A stretch of DNA of 9,319 nt, taken from NCBI GenBank assembly GCA_021129785.1, contig JAJOKQ010000155.1, positions 1 through 9,319 on the forward strand. Direction: 5' to 3'. A model generated the notes under the pieces. That model was not told where the DNA came from. It worked only from the letters and a program-made list of their open reading frames with translations, and ran no database searches. A program made the translations under genes and the position numbers. Of the stretch, positions 1 through 7,415 are shown piece after piece (within the stretch, counting starts at the first letter, position 1; every line of letters starts with the position of its first letter). This stretch comes from Clostridiales bacterium. Its GTDB lineage: Bacteria > Bacillota > Clostridia > Peptostreptococcales > NVVX01.

Positions 1-335
1 TAAGATGGTTTGTAAGTGCTATATCAATTTACGTTATAGCATCGTTATTTTCTGGCATTAGCTTAACAGGATTTAGTCCTGCATTAATAGCAGCTTTGAT
101 TCTTGGCGTTATAAATACTTTCATTAGACCATTACTAATTTTTTTTACATTACCTATAAACATTTTGACTTTAGGATTGTTTACATTTGTTATTAATGGA
201 TTAGTATTAAAACTAACATCAATTTTAGTCGTTGGTTTTTACGTGAGAGGTGTTTGGATAGCTATAATTGGAGCGATTTTTATTAGTATTGTAAACATGT
301 TAATAGGAAGTGTAGTAGGAGTTAAGGAAGATTGA
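1..335 (+). CDS. Phage holin family 4 / YvlD-like small membrane protein (5' end outside window)
   Basis: The frame is open from the window edge. The first complete codon is at position 3, and 110 residues are visible before a TGA at 333-335. There are about four hydrophobic segments, roughly at visible residues 3-20, 26-46, 52-72 and 83-104. The signature GVINTFIRPLL and the following LPINILTLGLFTFVINGL are typical of the family once named phage holin 4_2 (YvlD). Family members are about 110-120 residues, so only a few N-terminal residues should be missing. An internal TTG at 96 is not the start, because the reading frame and family similarity continue upstream of it (RWFVSAISIYVIASLFSGIS). 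The holin label is historical. Most chromosomal copies are not in prophages, and B. subtilis yvlD lies in an envelope-stress operon. No phage genes are seen here. The exact function is unknown. Confidence 0.85.
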   Translation, partial: RWFVSAISIYVIASLFSGISLTGFSPALIAALILGVINTFIRPLLIFFTLPINILTLGLFTFVINGLVLKLTSILVVGFYVRGVWIAIIGAIFISIVNMLIGSVVGVKED

Positions 336-362
336 GTATAACTTGTGAAAAAGTTTTAATAT

Positions 363-397
363 TAAAGGAGCTACAAGTTAGAATTGTAGCTCCTTTA
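363..397. terminator. Bidirectional intrinsic terminator between converging genes
   Basis: AAAGGAGCTACAA (364-376) pairs perfectly with TTGTAGCTCCTTT (384-396) around a 7-base loop. An extra T-A pair at 363/397 makes 14 pairs. It lies between the stop of the membrane-protein gene (335) and the stop of the penicillin-binding protein gene (400-402, - strand), which converge. T-rich sequence follows in both directions: TTAGTTGTTTGT on + and TTAAAACTTTTTC on -. It therefore probably ends both transcripts. The T tracts are imperfect, so efficiency is uncertain. Confidence 0.85.
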
Positions 398-399
398 TG

Positions 400-3033
400 T
401 TAGTTGTTTGTATCATTACTACTTTCACTTTGATCATTATTTGTTTCACTATCAATGTTCTCTTCATTAGTATTCTCATCAGAGTCTTCTATGATTTCTG
501 CATTAGGATCACCTAGAGTATTATCTAGTAAGAAATCAATAAAAGGAATGTCAAGTGACCAGTCAATAAGAGGATCGAAATACTCAGTTGGCAATTCATA
601 AACAAAATCACGTGGCTTTATAAAAACATAGTTCTCGGGATTTACAGGGATATTACCATCAGCATCACGTAGAATATGCTCTTCAGGAACGAAAGGAATA
701 CGTCTCCTAGTGAATACTCTTGACTCGATTTCCCAAGGCGGAGTAAATTCAGTAGCCAGTTTGCCACTTGGTGCATGAATGTCTGCAAGGACGTGTACAT
801 CACAATACTCAGTTGGTTGAGTTCCACGTATGAATTTCTCGGTTCGTACTGTGCTACCGCGAGGGTCATTGTGACAGTGGATTGTTGGCAATTTCCCTGA
901 TTTTGTACAAACCTGAACGCGAACAATATTCTCAGGTTCGGAAAACTCTTTAGACTCATAGTCTTCATGAACTCTAGCCATTATTTTTTGCCATAGCATA
1001 GCAGTGATACGGCTGCCTTCACTCATTTCTGCTGGTATGTCAAATCCAATCCATACACCCCCAACATAGTATGGGGTGTATCCAACAAACCAAGCATCTT
1101 TTTTGTCGGAAGTTGTTCCTGTTTTACCAGCAACAGGAATCTCAGAATTACGTTTATCAAGCTTAGCACGTGTTCCTGTTCCAGAGTCGACGACGGTTTT
1201 TAGCATATCAGTAACAATAAACGCAACTTGCGGTGTTATAACTCTTTCGAACGTAGGCTTGTTGTTTAACAAGAGATTACCATGTCTATCGTATACTTTG
1301 GTAAAAGATATAGGAGTGCTATGCACACCAGAGTTCGCTAAAACTGCATATGCAGTTGTAAGTTCAAGCGGTGTAATTCCGAGAGTCATTCCACCTAAAG
1401 CAGTTGAATAAGTTTCATCGCTAAACTTCAATCCATTACGAATAAATGGGTCAGAGCTTTTAACTACTGTTGTGATACCCATCTTCTCCATATAATCAAA
1501 CATTACTTGTATAGACGAAGCTTTATCAGCAGACAGCATGTCAGTAAGTATCACCGTAGCTACATTACTAGACCATTGTATTGCTTCTCTAACAGTTATG
1601 AGTCCCCAATACTTATCTCTATACCAATTACTTGGCCAAGGAATCTCAGGTGTTTCATTATTGAAATAAACTGGGATATCGTCAATAACGGTTGATGCTG
1701 TAAAACCACGATCTATTGCTGGGGTAAACGTACTTATAGGTTTAATAGCTGATCCTGGTTGACGTGGATGCAAAGCTCGATTAAATATTTTTTGACCTTC
1801 AGTCATTCTGCCACCGACAATTGCCTTTATTTCGGAGGTTCTATAATCAATGATAACCATTGCAGCCTGAGGTTGTACATTGCCCTGATTATCTAGAATG
1901 AAATTTCCTTCGCTGTCGAGTAGAGTATCTGGAAAGTTTTCAACATTATTAAATTCTTCTTCGAGAATTTTTTGCATGTTGACATCAATAGTACTATATA
2001 TTCTTAATCCGCCAGCGCGAAGCAAGTTCTGAGCTTCGTCTCTAGTATGTCCTAGTTCAAGAAAAGCAGCAATTACGTCTTTTTCAACTAAATCGGCAAA
2101 GTAAGATGATATATTTTCTGCTACAAAGCGGTTTGGATTAAGGTTAGCACGTATATCTTCTTTAACTGCCTGTTCATATTCACTTTTGGTAATAAAACCT
2201 AATCTTTTCATATTACTAAGAACTAATTGTTGGCGAGCAAGAGAATTTTCATTAAAGACAATTGTGTAAGTTAAGTCAGAATCGTCTAAAACATAGTGTT
2301 CATCTGTGATGTTCTCTTTCCTAAGTGTTCTAAGTGGTGAATTTCTAGATGGATTACGAGTAATACCGGCAATTAGAGCTGCCTCTGCTATGGTTAGTTC
2401 GCTGACATCCTTTGAAAAATATATATCTGCAGCAGCCTGAACACCACTAGCTCCACTGCCCAAATATATTGTATTTAAGTAATATTCGAGTATTTGTTGT
2501 TTCGAGAGATGTCTATCTAATAGAATCCCATAGTATGCATCTCTTATTTTTCTTTCTAAAGTTTGCTCGCTAGTTAAAAAAAGCAATTTAGCTAATTGTT
2601 GATTAATAGTGCTTGCTCCTTGCCTTGATCCTGTTCTAAGATTAGTCCATGCTGCGCCGAGAATACGCTTTGGGTCAATGCCAAAATGCGAATGAAATCT
2701 TTCGTCTTCTATGGCAATGAAAGCATTTTTTAAAATAGTAGGGATTTCATTGTAACTAATAATGCTACGATGACTCTCGCCCTTTATTTGTTCTATTACG
2801 TTACCCTCGGAGTCTAAAATATATGAAGTTACATATAGAAGATCAGAAATATTTGTTGTATTAATTGGCGGGGTATCATTAATAATTGACACAACATAAC
2901 CTAAGACAGCTCCACCAGCAGCAAAAGTTACTAGAAATACTAGTACTACTAAAACTCTAAAGATACTTATTTTTTTTGTCTTGTTTTTTTTGTTTTTCTG
3001 TTTGTTTGGGTCTGTTCTTTTTCTCGCAGACAT
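400..3033 (-). CDS. Class A penicillin-binding protein 1A (glycosyltransferase/transpeptidase)
   Basis: This is a bifunctional peptidoglycan synthase of 877 residues, anchored in the membrane and acting outside it. It polymerises lipid II and cross-links stem peptides. A Lys-rich cytoplasmic tail (1-21) precedes a transmembrane helix (about 24-50). The GT51 domain follows with EDERFHSHFG (109-118, catalytic Glu109), GASTINQQ (139-146) and RKIRD (161-165). The last is normally RKxxE, so an Asp replaces the usual Glu. The transpeptidase has nucleophile Ser428 in SAIK (428-431), SSN (488-490) and KTGT (637-640). A C-terminal region with Cys709, Cys720 and Cys744 is typical of clostridial PBP1A. 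The protein ends in an acidic Asn/Glu/Ser tail (about 845-877). The start is well supported by GGAGG (3041-3045 in complement), seven bases upstream. It appears to be a single-gene unit. Confidence 0.96.
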   Translation of the reverse strand: MSARKRTDPNKQKNKKNKTKKISIFRVLVVLVFLVTFAAGGAVLGYVVSIINDTPPINTTNISDLLYVTSYILDSEGNVIEQIKGESHRSIISYNEIPTILKNAFIAIEDERFHSHFGIDPKRILGAAWTNLRTGSRQGASTINQQLAKLLFLTSEQTLERKIRDAYYGILLDRHLSKQQILEYYLNTIYLGSGASGVQAAADIYFSKDVSELTIAEAALIAGITRNPSRNSPLRTLRKENITDEHYVLDDSDLTYTIVFNENSLARQQLVLSNMKRLGFITKSEYEQAVKEDIRANLNPNRFVAENISSYFADLVEKDVIAAFLELGHTRDEAQNLLRAGGLRIYSTIDVNMQKILEEEFNNVENFPDTLLDSEGNFILDNQGNVQPQAAMVIIDYRTSEIKAIVGGRMTEGQKIFNRALHPRQPGSAIKPISTFTPAIDRGFTASTVIDDIPVYFNNETPEIPWPSNWYRDKYWGLITVREAIQWSSNVATVILTDMLSADKASSIQVMFDYMEKMGITTVVKSSDPFIRNGLKFSDETYSTALGGMTLGITPLELTTAYAVLANSGVHSTPISFTKVYDRHGNLLLNNKPTFERVITPQVAFIVTDMLKTVVDSGTGTRAKLDKRNSEIPVAGKTGTTSDKKDAWFVGYTPYYVGGVWIGFDIPAEMSEGSRITAMLWQKIMARVHEDYESKEFSEPENIVRVQVCTKSGKLPTIHCHNDPRGSTVRTEKFIRGTQPTEYCDVHVLADIHAPSGKLATEFTPPWEIESRVFTRRRIPFVPEEHILRDADGNIPVNPENYVFIKPRDFVYELPTEYFDPLIDWSLDIPFIDFLLDNTLGDPNAEIIEDSDENTNEENIDSETNNDQSESSNDTNN

Positions 3034-3088
3034 AGAAAAACCTCCATTTCAATGCTTAGTGCATGATATTAAGTGTTAAATCAAAATT

Positions 3089-3117
3089 ATTATAACACAT
3101 TCTCATGTTTAAGTGAA
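3089..3117 (-). promoter_or_regulatory. Sigma-A-type promoter for the PBP1A gene
   Basis: On the - strand there is a perfect TATAAT (3094 to 3089) preceded by TGT, which gives an extended -10. A weak -35, TTCACT (3117 to 3112), lies 17 bases upstream. The predicted 5' leader is about 50 bases and holds only the ribosome binding site. It is divergent from tyrS. This is a motif-based call only. Confidence 0.65.
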
Positions 3118-3222
3118 ATTACACAGATATCTAGGACTTTATGTAGAGCCTATAAATCTTGATAAAGCGTATATTTTAACGCATTCATAGAGGATACTAT
3201 AGTTTGTGTATTTTCACAGTGC

Positions 3223-3251
3223 TTGATACTTGACGAAAAATATGCTACGAT
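3223..3251 (+). promoter_or_regulatory. Promoter for tyrS
   Basis: The -35 is TTGATA (3223-3228), followed by a 17-base spacer and TACGAT (3246-3251). TGC directly before the -10 gives an extended -10. Transcription would start near 3258, leaving a leader of about 47 bases. That is too short for the T-box riboswitch that often controls Firmicute tyrS genes, and no T-box consensus is seen. A second weaker candidate lies upstream: TTAACG (3176-3181), 16 bases, TATAGT (3198-3203). The rest of the intergenic region (about 3118-3175) shows nothing I can name. Confidence 0.55.
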
Positions 3252-3304
3252 TAGAAAAAATATGGTGTGATGTCCAACAACACTAAATACTGGAGTGAGT
3301 AAAA

Positions 3305-4519
3305 ATGATTGATGTGCAAGAACAAATGAAAATAATTAAAAATGGTGTTGCTGAGTTAATAAGTGAAGAAGAATTAATTAGCAAACTAAAGAAATCAAAA
3401 GAAAAAAATATTCCGTTAAAAATAAAGTTAGGACTAGATCCCTCTGCGCCTGACATACATATAGGGCATACTGTTGTTTTGAGAAAACTAAAATCCTTTC
3501 AAGACCTAGGACACCAAATTATTATAATCATTGGTGACTATACAGGAATGATAGGTGATCCGACAGGAAAATCAGCAACGAGAAAGAAATTATCTGAAAA
3601 AGAAGTTGACAAAAACGCCAAAACATATACAGAACAAATTTTTAAGATACTAGACCCTGAAAAAACTATTGTTAGATTTAATGGAGAATGGTTTTCTAAG
3701 ATGAATTTTATAGAAGTAGGCGAGTTGGCGGGGAAATATACAGTAGCTAGAATGCTAGAGAGAGACGACTTTAAAAAACGATTTAAAAACGGGCAGGCGA
3801 TATCAATACTCGAATTTCTTTATCCTTTAATGCAAGGTTATGATTCAGCAGCTATTGAAGCTGATGTTGAATTAGGAGGAACAGATCAAAAATTTAATAA
3901 CTTAATGGGTAGAACCATTCAAAAAGAATACGGTAGGGAACAACAAGTAGTTTTGCTTATGCCTCTTCTAGAAGGTACAGATGGTATAAAAAAAATGAGC
4001 AAGAGTCTAGACAATTATATTGGTATTGATGAAAATCCAAATGATATTTATGGGAAAACAATGTCTATTCCTGATGAATTAATAATAAGATACTTTAAAC
4101 TTACAACAAATGTACATCCGGATGAAATCGAAAATATGCAAAATCAAATGAACGAAAATACAATAAATCCAAGAGATTTAAAGATGAAACTTGCAAAAGA
4201 ATTAGTGAGACAGTACTTTAGTGAAAATCAAGCATTAGAAGCAGAACTACATTTTATTTCTCTTTTCCAAAAAGGAAAAGTACCTGCTGAGATTCCAGTA
4301 GTAAAAATTGAGGGAAAAGACCTAGTAGACGGAAAAATAATGATTGGAAAACTAGTTTATTGTATTGGATTTGCACCAAGCAACAGTGAGGCTAGAAGAT
4401 TAGTTAAACAAGGTGCTGTAAGGATAGATGGGAAAAAAATAGATGATTGCGAGCTAGAAATTGAAGAAGGCATGATAATTCAGGTGGGAAAACGTAAATT
4501 TGCTAAACTATACAAATAA
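3305..4519 (+). CDS. tyrS: Tyrosyl-tRNA synthetase, type 2
   Basis: This cytoplasmic class I aminoacyl-tRNA synthetase charges tRNA-Tyr with tyrosine using ATP. It has 404 residues, normal for the family. The HIGH signature is HIGH (52-55) within LDPSAPDIHIGH. The second signature is a canonical KMSKS (230-234). This places it in the type 2 (TyrZ-like) subfamily, because type 1 enzymes of the B. stearothermophilus kind have KFGKT-like motifs. DYTGMIGDPTGKS (78-90) and GYDSAAIEADVELGGTDQ (178-195) form the tyrosine and adenylate pocket. A C-terminal S4 RNA-binding domain covers about 342-404, so the gene is full length. GGAGTGA (3292-3298) precedes the ATG. The next gene, yunB-like, starts 34 bases after the stop, so the two may be cotranscribed. 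Confidence 0.97.
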   Translation: MIDVQEQMKIIKNGVAELISEEELISKLKKSKEKNIPLKIKLGLDPSAPDIHIGHTVVLRKLKSFQDLGHQIIIIIGDYTGMIGDPTGKSATRKKLSEKEVDKNAKTYTEQIFKILDPEKTIVRFNGEWFSKMNFIEVGELAGKYTVARMLERDDFKKRFKNGQAISILEFLYPLMQGYDSAAIEADVELGGTDQKFNNLMGRTIQKEYGREQQVVLLMPLLEGTDGIKKMSKSLDNYIGIDENPNDIYGKTMSIPDELIIRYFKLTTNVHPDEIENMQNQMNENTINPRDLKMKLAKELVRQYFSENQALEAELHFISLFQKGKVPAEIPVVKIEGKDLVDGKIMIGKLVYCIGFAPSNSEARRLVKQGAVRIDGKKIDDCELEIEEGMIIQVGKRKFAKLYK

Positions 4520-4553
4520 CCTGCTACGACTAGGAAAGATTCTTTTATAATTA

Positions 4554-5015
4554 GTGCGAATAAAAAAAGATAATGATGGGAATATTACACTGATGCAAGC
4601 AAATACTATGTTGATGAACAAAGTTGCTTCTGATGTAGCGCTTACAATACAAGATCATTTTAGTAAAATAAAGACTACGTCTGAACGAATTCCTCTAGGA
4701 AATGTCTTAGGGAGCCAATTGCTTGCCCAACATGGAGCAAAAATAGAATTGGAAGTCACGCCGCTTGGAATGGTTAATGTTAACTTTGGAACAGAATTTG
4801 AACACTCAGGAATAAATCAGACTAGACATAGAATTTATTTGATTATTCATAGTACGGTAAGAGTAATTGTACCATTTAGCTCGAATACAACTGAGGTTAC
4901 TACATATGTGCCAATTGCGGAAACAATTATAGTAGGCCGTGTTCCAGTAAACTACGTAAATGTTCCAAAAAACGAAATGATGAATATAGTTTCGTTATAT
5001 GAAGATACGAGGTAG
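4554..5015 (+). CDS. yunB: YunB-like sporulation protein, N-terminally truncated
   Basis: The 153 residues match the C-terminal two thirds of YunB, a sporulation protein made in the mother cell whose molecular role is not well defined. Diagnostic segments are RIPLGNVLGSQLLAQHGAKI (45-64), GINQTRHRIYL (86-96), VRVIVPF (102-108) and VPIAETIIVGRVP (119-131). Family members as I recall are about 230-250 residues and begin with a membrane anchor plus about 50-60 further residues. That whole part is absent: an in-frame TAA sits at 4548-4550 and tyrS ends at 4519, so there is no room for it. The only upstream start is GTG 4554. AGGAAAG (4532-4538) is too far from it to be a good ribosome binding site, and ATG 4593 is an alternative. 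The frame has no stops and the conserved core is intact, so it may be a decaying gene or a genuine short form. Confidence 0.75.
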   Translation: MRIKKDNDGNITLMQANTMLMNKVASDVALTIQDHFSKIKTTSERIPLGNVLGSQLLAQHGAKIELEVTPLGMVNVNFGTEFEHSGINQTRHRIYLIIHSTVRVIVPFSSNTTEVTTYVPIAETIIVGRVPVNYVNVPKNEMMNIVSLYEDTR

Positions 5016-5025
5016 AGGTGAGTTT

Positions 5026-6285
5026 ATGGCAAATAGGGCAATTTTAGCAGGAATGAATAAAACGGGAGAAGTGACGAATATAACGATTGAAGAATCAATG
5101 CAAGAACTAGAAGAGCTTGCAAAAGCAGCTGGTGTTGAAGTTATTGCGACGACTACTCAAAAAAGAGAAGCTGTTCGTGCTGCTACGTATTTAGGAAAAG
5201 GGAAAATAGAAGAAATTAAAAATATCTGTGAGACTATGGAAATCAATTTAGTCATTTTTAATGACGAATTGTCAGGTTCACAAATTAGAAACCTAGAGGA
5301 AATTCTTGAAGTTGACGTTATAGATAGAACTTCAGTAATACTAGACATTTTTGCTAAGAGTGCAAAAACTAACGAAGCGAAACTTCAGGTCGAGCTAGCA
5401 CAATTAAAATATCTTCTGCCTAGACTTGTGGGAATGGGGAAAAAACTATCAAGATTAGGAGCGGGAATAGGTACAAGAGGTCCTGGTGAAACAAAACTAG
5501 AAAGCGATAGAAGGCATATATTAAAGAAAATAGATTTTATTAAAGACCGTCTAAAAGATATTAAAAGAGTTCGTTCTGTACAGCGAACTAAAAGAGAAAA
5601 AGCAGAAATACCGATAGTTGCTTTGGTTGGGTATACCAATTCTGGAAAGTCGACATTAATGAATACCCTGCTTAAAAAGAATGAGGATTGTGACTTAGAA
5701 AAGCAAGTTTTTGCAAAAGATATGCCATTTGCTACCTTGGAAGTTTCTTTGAGAAGGGTAGATTTAGAAGAAAATTTTAATTTTATTTTGATAGATACAG
5801 TTGGATTTATTAGCAAACTTCCACATTATTTGGTTGAAGCATTCAAATCAACCTTAGAAGAAGTAAAATATGCAGATTTATTAGTTCATGTTATCGACGC
5901 TTCTAATGAGAATTACGTCATGCAAAAGGAAACAACTAACAAGGTTTTAGCTGAATTAGGTGTTGAAGAAAAAAGAAAAATACATGTATTTAATAAAATA
6001 GATAAAGTCGAAGACACGTGCGAAATTCCAAGAGACGAACAAAGCATAAAGGTTTCAGCAAAAGAAGGAACTAATATAGACATGCTAATTCAAAAGATAA
6101 GAAAAGAAATCGAGGGAGATGTTGTTGAAACTAACTTGCTTATTCCTCACAATGAAGGTGGAATTATTTCTAAGCTTCACCAGGAGGCATTCGTAAAAGA
6201 AACAACATACTCTGAAGAAGGAGTTTTATTTAAAGTGAGGTTAAAGTACTTGGAGTATTTAAAACATAAAAAATATGAAGCATAA
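5026..6285 (+). CDS. hflX: GTPase HflX
   Basis: HflX is a ribosome-associated GTPase that binds 50S subunits and splits stalled or hibernating ribosomes. From ATG 5026 it is 419 residues. The N-terminal HflX domain ends in GTRGPGET (149-156), followed by a basic coiled segment. The G domain has GYTNSGKST (G1, 202-210), DTVGF (G3, 257-261), NKID (G4, 323-326) and SAK (G5, 344-346). The switch region reads FATLEVSLRR (235-244) instead of the common FATLDPTTR. I chose 5026 over the in-frame ATG at 4999 because AGAGGTGAG lies five bases upstream of it, and because 4999 would overlap the yunB end with no ribosome binding site. The gene starts 10 bases after the yunB-like stop, and the ribosome binding site overlaps that stop codon, which suggests translational coupling. 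No strong terminator follows. Confidence 0.95.
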   Translation: MANRAILAGMNKTGEVTNITIEESMQELEELAKAAGVEVIATTTQKREAVRAATYLGKGKIEEIKNICETMEINLVIFNDELSGSQIRNLEEILEVDVIDRTSVILDIFAKSAKTNEAKLQVELAQLKYLLPRLVGMGKKLSRLGAGIGTRGPGETKLESDRRHILKKIDFIKDRLKDIKRVRSVQRTKREKAEIPIVALVGYTNSGKSTLMNTLLKKNEDCDLEKQVFAKDMPFATLEVSLRRVDLEENFNFILIDTVGFISKLPHYLVEAFKSTLEEVKYADLLVHVIDASNENYVMQKETTNKVLAELGVEEKRKIHVFNKIDKVEDTCEIPRDEQSIKVSAKEGTNIDMLIQKIRKEIEGDVVETNLLIPHNEGGIISKLHQEAFVKETTYSEEGVLFKVRLKYLEYLKHKKYEA

Positions 6286-6402
6286 GTTTTGGCTTATCTA
6301 TATTTTGGAGAAACATACGAAAGTAAAATTTTGCAAAAAAGTGTTGCATCTTAGGCCAGTTTTTAAAATAGCAAACGAAAAATGTTGTTTTTGGAAAAAT
6401 AG

Positions 6403-6431
6403 TTGTAAAATCACACTAAATAAAGTATTAT
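6403..6431 (+). promoter_or_regulatory. Promoter for the Nudix-like gene
   Basis: TTGTAA (6403-6408) is followed by a 17-base spacer and TATTAT (6426-6431). Transcription would begin near 6438, just ahead of the GGAGGG ribosome binding site (6450-6455). The rest of the 177-base gap after hflX is AT-rich, and I see nothing clear in it. The call rests on motif match and spacing only. Confidence 0.55.
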
Positions 6432-6462
6432 AGAAATACATATAATATAGGAGGGATGTACA

Positions 6463-6903
6463 ATGCTTTTTAGAAATTGTGCAGGTGGTGTAGTTTTTTA
6501 CGCTAATAAGGTTTTAATATTAAAGAATGAAAAAAATGAATGGGTACTACCAAAAGGTGTAATTCGTAACGACGAACTTCCGTGGGATAAAGCTAAGGAG
6601 CGTGTCAAGATTGAAGCAGGGATAGATGCTGAGATCATTTCCACAGCTGGGAGAACGAGTTATGAATTTTTTTCTATTACACGGAATAAACCAGTATGTA
6701 ATAAAATAACATGGTACATAATGATATCCAGTTCTAAAAATTATATATTAAATGAAAGACTAGAATTTAAAGATGGAGGCTTCTATTTGATAGATGAAGC
6801 TATAAAGATGATAACATATAGCCAAGACAAGTCGTTGGTAAATTTATCTTACAAGAAATACAAAGATATAATGAAAGAAAAATTAATAGACAATGTAGTT
6901 TAG
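6463..6903 (+). CDS. Nudix-fold protein with an altered Nudix box
   Basis: This is a cytoplasmic protein of 146 residues with the Nudix fold. The N-terminal strand RNCAGGVVFYANKVLIL is followed by EWVLPKG and a Nudix helix. The canonical box is Gx5Ex7REUxEExGU. Here Gly32 and Glu38 fit, but the REUxEExGU part reads ERVKIEAGI (46-54). The RE pair is swapped and the first Glu of EE is Ile50, so only Glu51 of the usual metal-binding glutamates stays in place. Normal pyrophosphohydrolase activity is therefore doubtful. The C-terminal half, with TSYEFFSITRNKPVCNK and ITYSQDKSLVNLSYKKY, resembles a clostridial subfamily I recall but cannot assign to a substrate. GGAGGG seven bases before the ATG supports the start. 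It has its own promoter and lies just before the CoA-binding and nadE genes. Confidence 0.85.
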   Translation: MLFRNCAGGVVFYANKVLILKNEKNEWVLPKGVIRNDELPWDKAKERVKIEAGIDAEIISTAGRTSYEFFSITRNKPVCNKITWYIMISSSKNYILNERLEFKDGGFYLIDEAIKMITYSQDKSLVNLSYKKYKDIMKEKLIDNVV

Positions 6904-6935
6904 CAATTGTTGTGTAGTTAAAGTGGGTAGTAGAA

Positions 6936-6969
6936 GCTACTGACTTTCGTTGTGATGAAAGTCAGTAGC
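6936..6969 (+). other. Perfect 13-bp RNA hairpin just upstream of the CoA-binding gene
   Basis: GCTACTGACTTTC (6936-6948) pairs without mismatch with GAAAGTCAGTAGC (6957-6969) around an 8-base loop. No T tract follows; the sequence runs ATAACGC into the GAGGAGG ribosome binding site at 6977-6983, so it is not a standard intrinsic terminator. An AGTAG at 6929-6933 could pair with CTACT at 6937-6941 and compete with the lower stem. It could be a weak terminator of the Nudix-like transcript, an RNA stabiliser at a processing site, or a regulatory leader. Its existence is certain; its role is not. Confidence 0.7.
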
Positions 6970-6988
6970 ATAACGCGAGGAGGATATG

Positions 6989-7381
6989 ATGAGTGACTTA
7001 AAGCTGTTAAAAAAAGAAATGCTTGAAAGTAAAGTTTGGGCAGTTGTTGGCGCATCAGAAAACACTAGTAGATTTGGGTATAAAATATATAAAAAACTAA
7101 AACAACATGGATATGAAGTATATCCAGTAAACCCAAATTACGAAGAAATAGATGGTGACATAGCGTATAGCAATTTATCTGACTTACCCAAAACACCAGA
7201 TTGTGTTAACATTGTTGTAAGTCCAAAACTTGCGTTAAATGTGTTAGATGAAATTAAAAACCTTGATATTAAGCATGTTTGGTTTCAGCCAAGAACATTT
7301 AATAAGGATATTGTTGAGAAAACAAAGGACTATAAAATATCTGCGCTATTTAACAAATGTGTTTTAAGAGAATTGGATTAG
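6989..7381 (+). CDS. CoA-binding domain protein (YccU-like, Rossmann fold)
   Basis: This is a single-domain cytoplasmic protein of 130 residues of the CoA_binding_2 / YccU type, which resembles the nucleotide-binding domain of succinyl-CoA synthetase alpha. The Rossmann signature VVGASENTSRFGYKI (19-33) leads into GYEVYPVNPNY (41-51). The C-terminal part has the family elements VWFQP (97-101) and NKCVL (122-126). The usual QPG after that strand is QPR here. No enzyme activity is established for this family; it is predicted to bind CoA or a related nucleotide. Two ATGs are adjacent, at 6986 and 6989. GAGGAGG ends at 6983, leaving two bases before the first and five before the second, so 6989 is preferred. 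It lies between the Nudix-like gene and nadE. Confidence 0.9.
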   Translation: MSDLKLLKKEMLESKVWAVVGASENTSRFGYKIYKKLKQHGYEVYPVNPNYEEIDGDIAYSNLSDLPKTPDCVNIVVSPKLALNVLDEIKNLDIKHVWFQPRTFNKDIVEKTKDYKISALFNKCVLRELD

Positions 7382-7415
7382 TCTTAAACTACGTATGAAA
7401 GAAAGTGATTACAGT

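Noticed and set aside
1..335. The holin-family gene as a sign of a prophage
   Set aside because: The family name is historical. The protein resembles chromosomal YvlD-like proteins, and no other phage gene is present.
642..968. Open frames antisense to or overlapping the PBP1A, hflX and yebC genes (for example 642-968 -, 1076-1411 +, 5385-5816 -, 8331-8579 -)
   Set aside because: They lie inside well-supported genes, show no family motifs and lack good ribosome binding sites, so they are shadows.
3118..3304. Possible T-box riboswitch upstream of tyrS
   Set aside because: The predicted leader is under 100 bases, with no Stem I, no T-box consensus and no terminator hairpin, so T-box control is not supported.
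3243..4540. Near repeat between the tyrS -10 region (3243-3261) and the tyrS-yunB gap (4522-4540), 16 of 19 bases the same
   Set aside because: Matches of this length and quality are expected many times by chance in 9 kb of AT-rich DNA, and the second copy has only a weak -35.
6282..6297. Small hairpin ATAAG/CTTAT at the end of hflX as a terminator
   Set aside because: It has only five weak pairs, overlaps the stop codon and has no T run after it.
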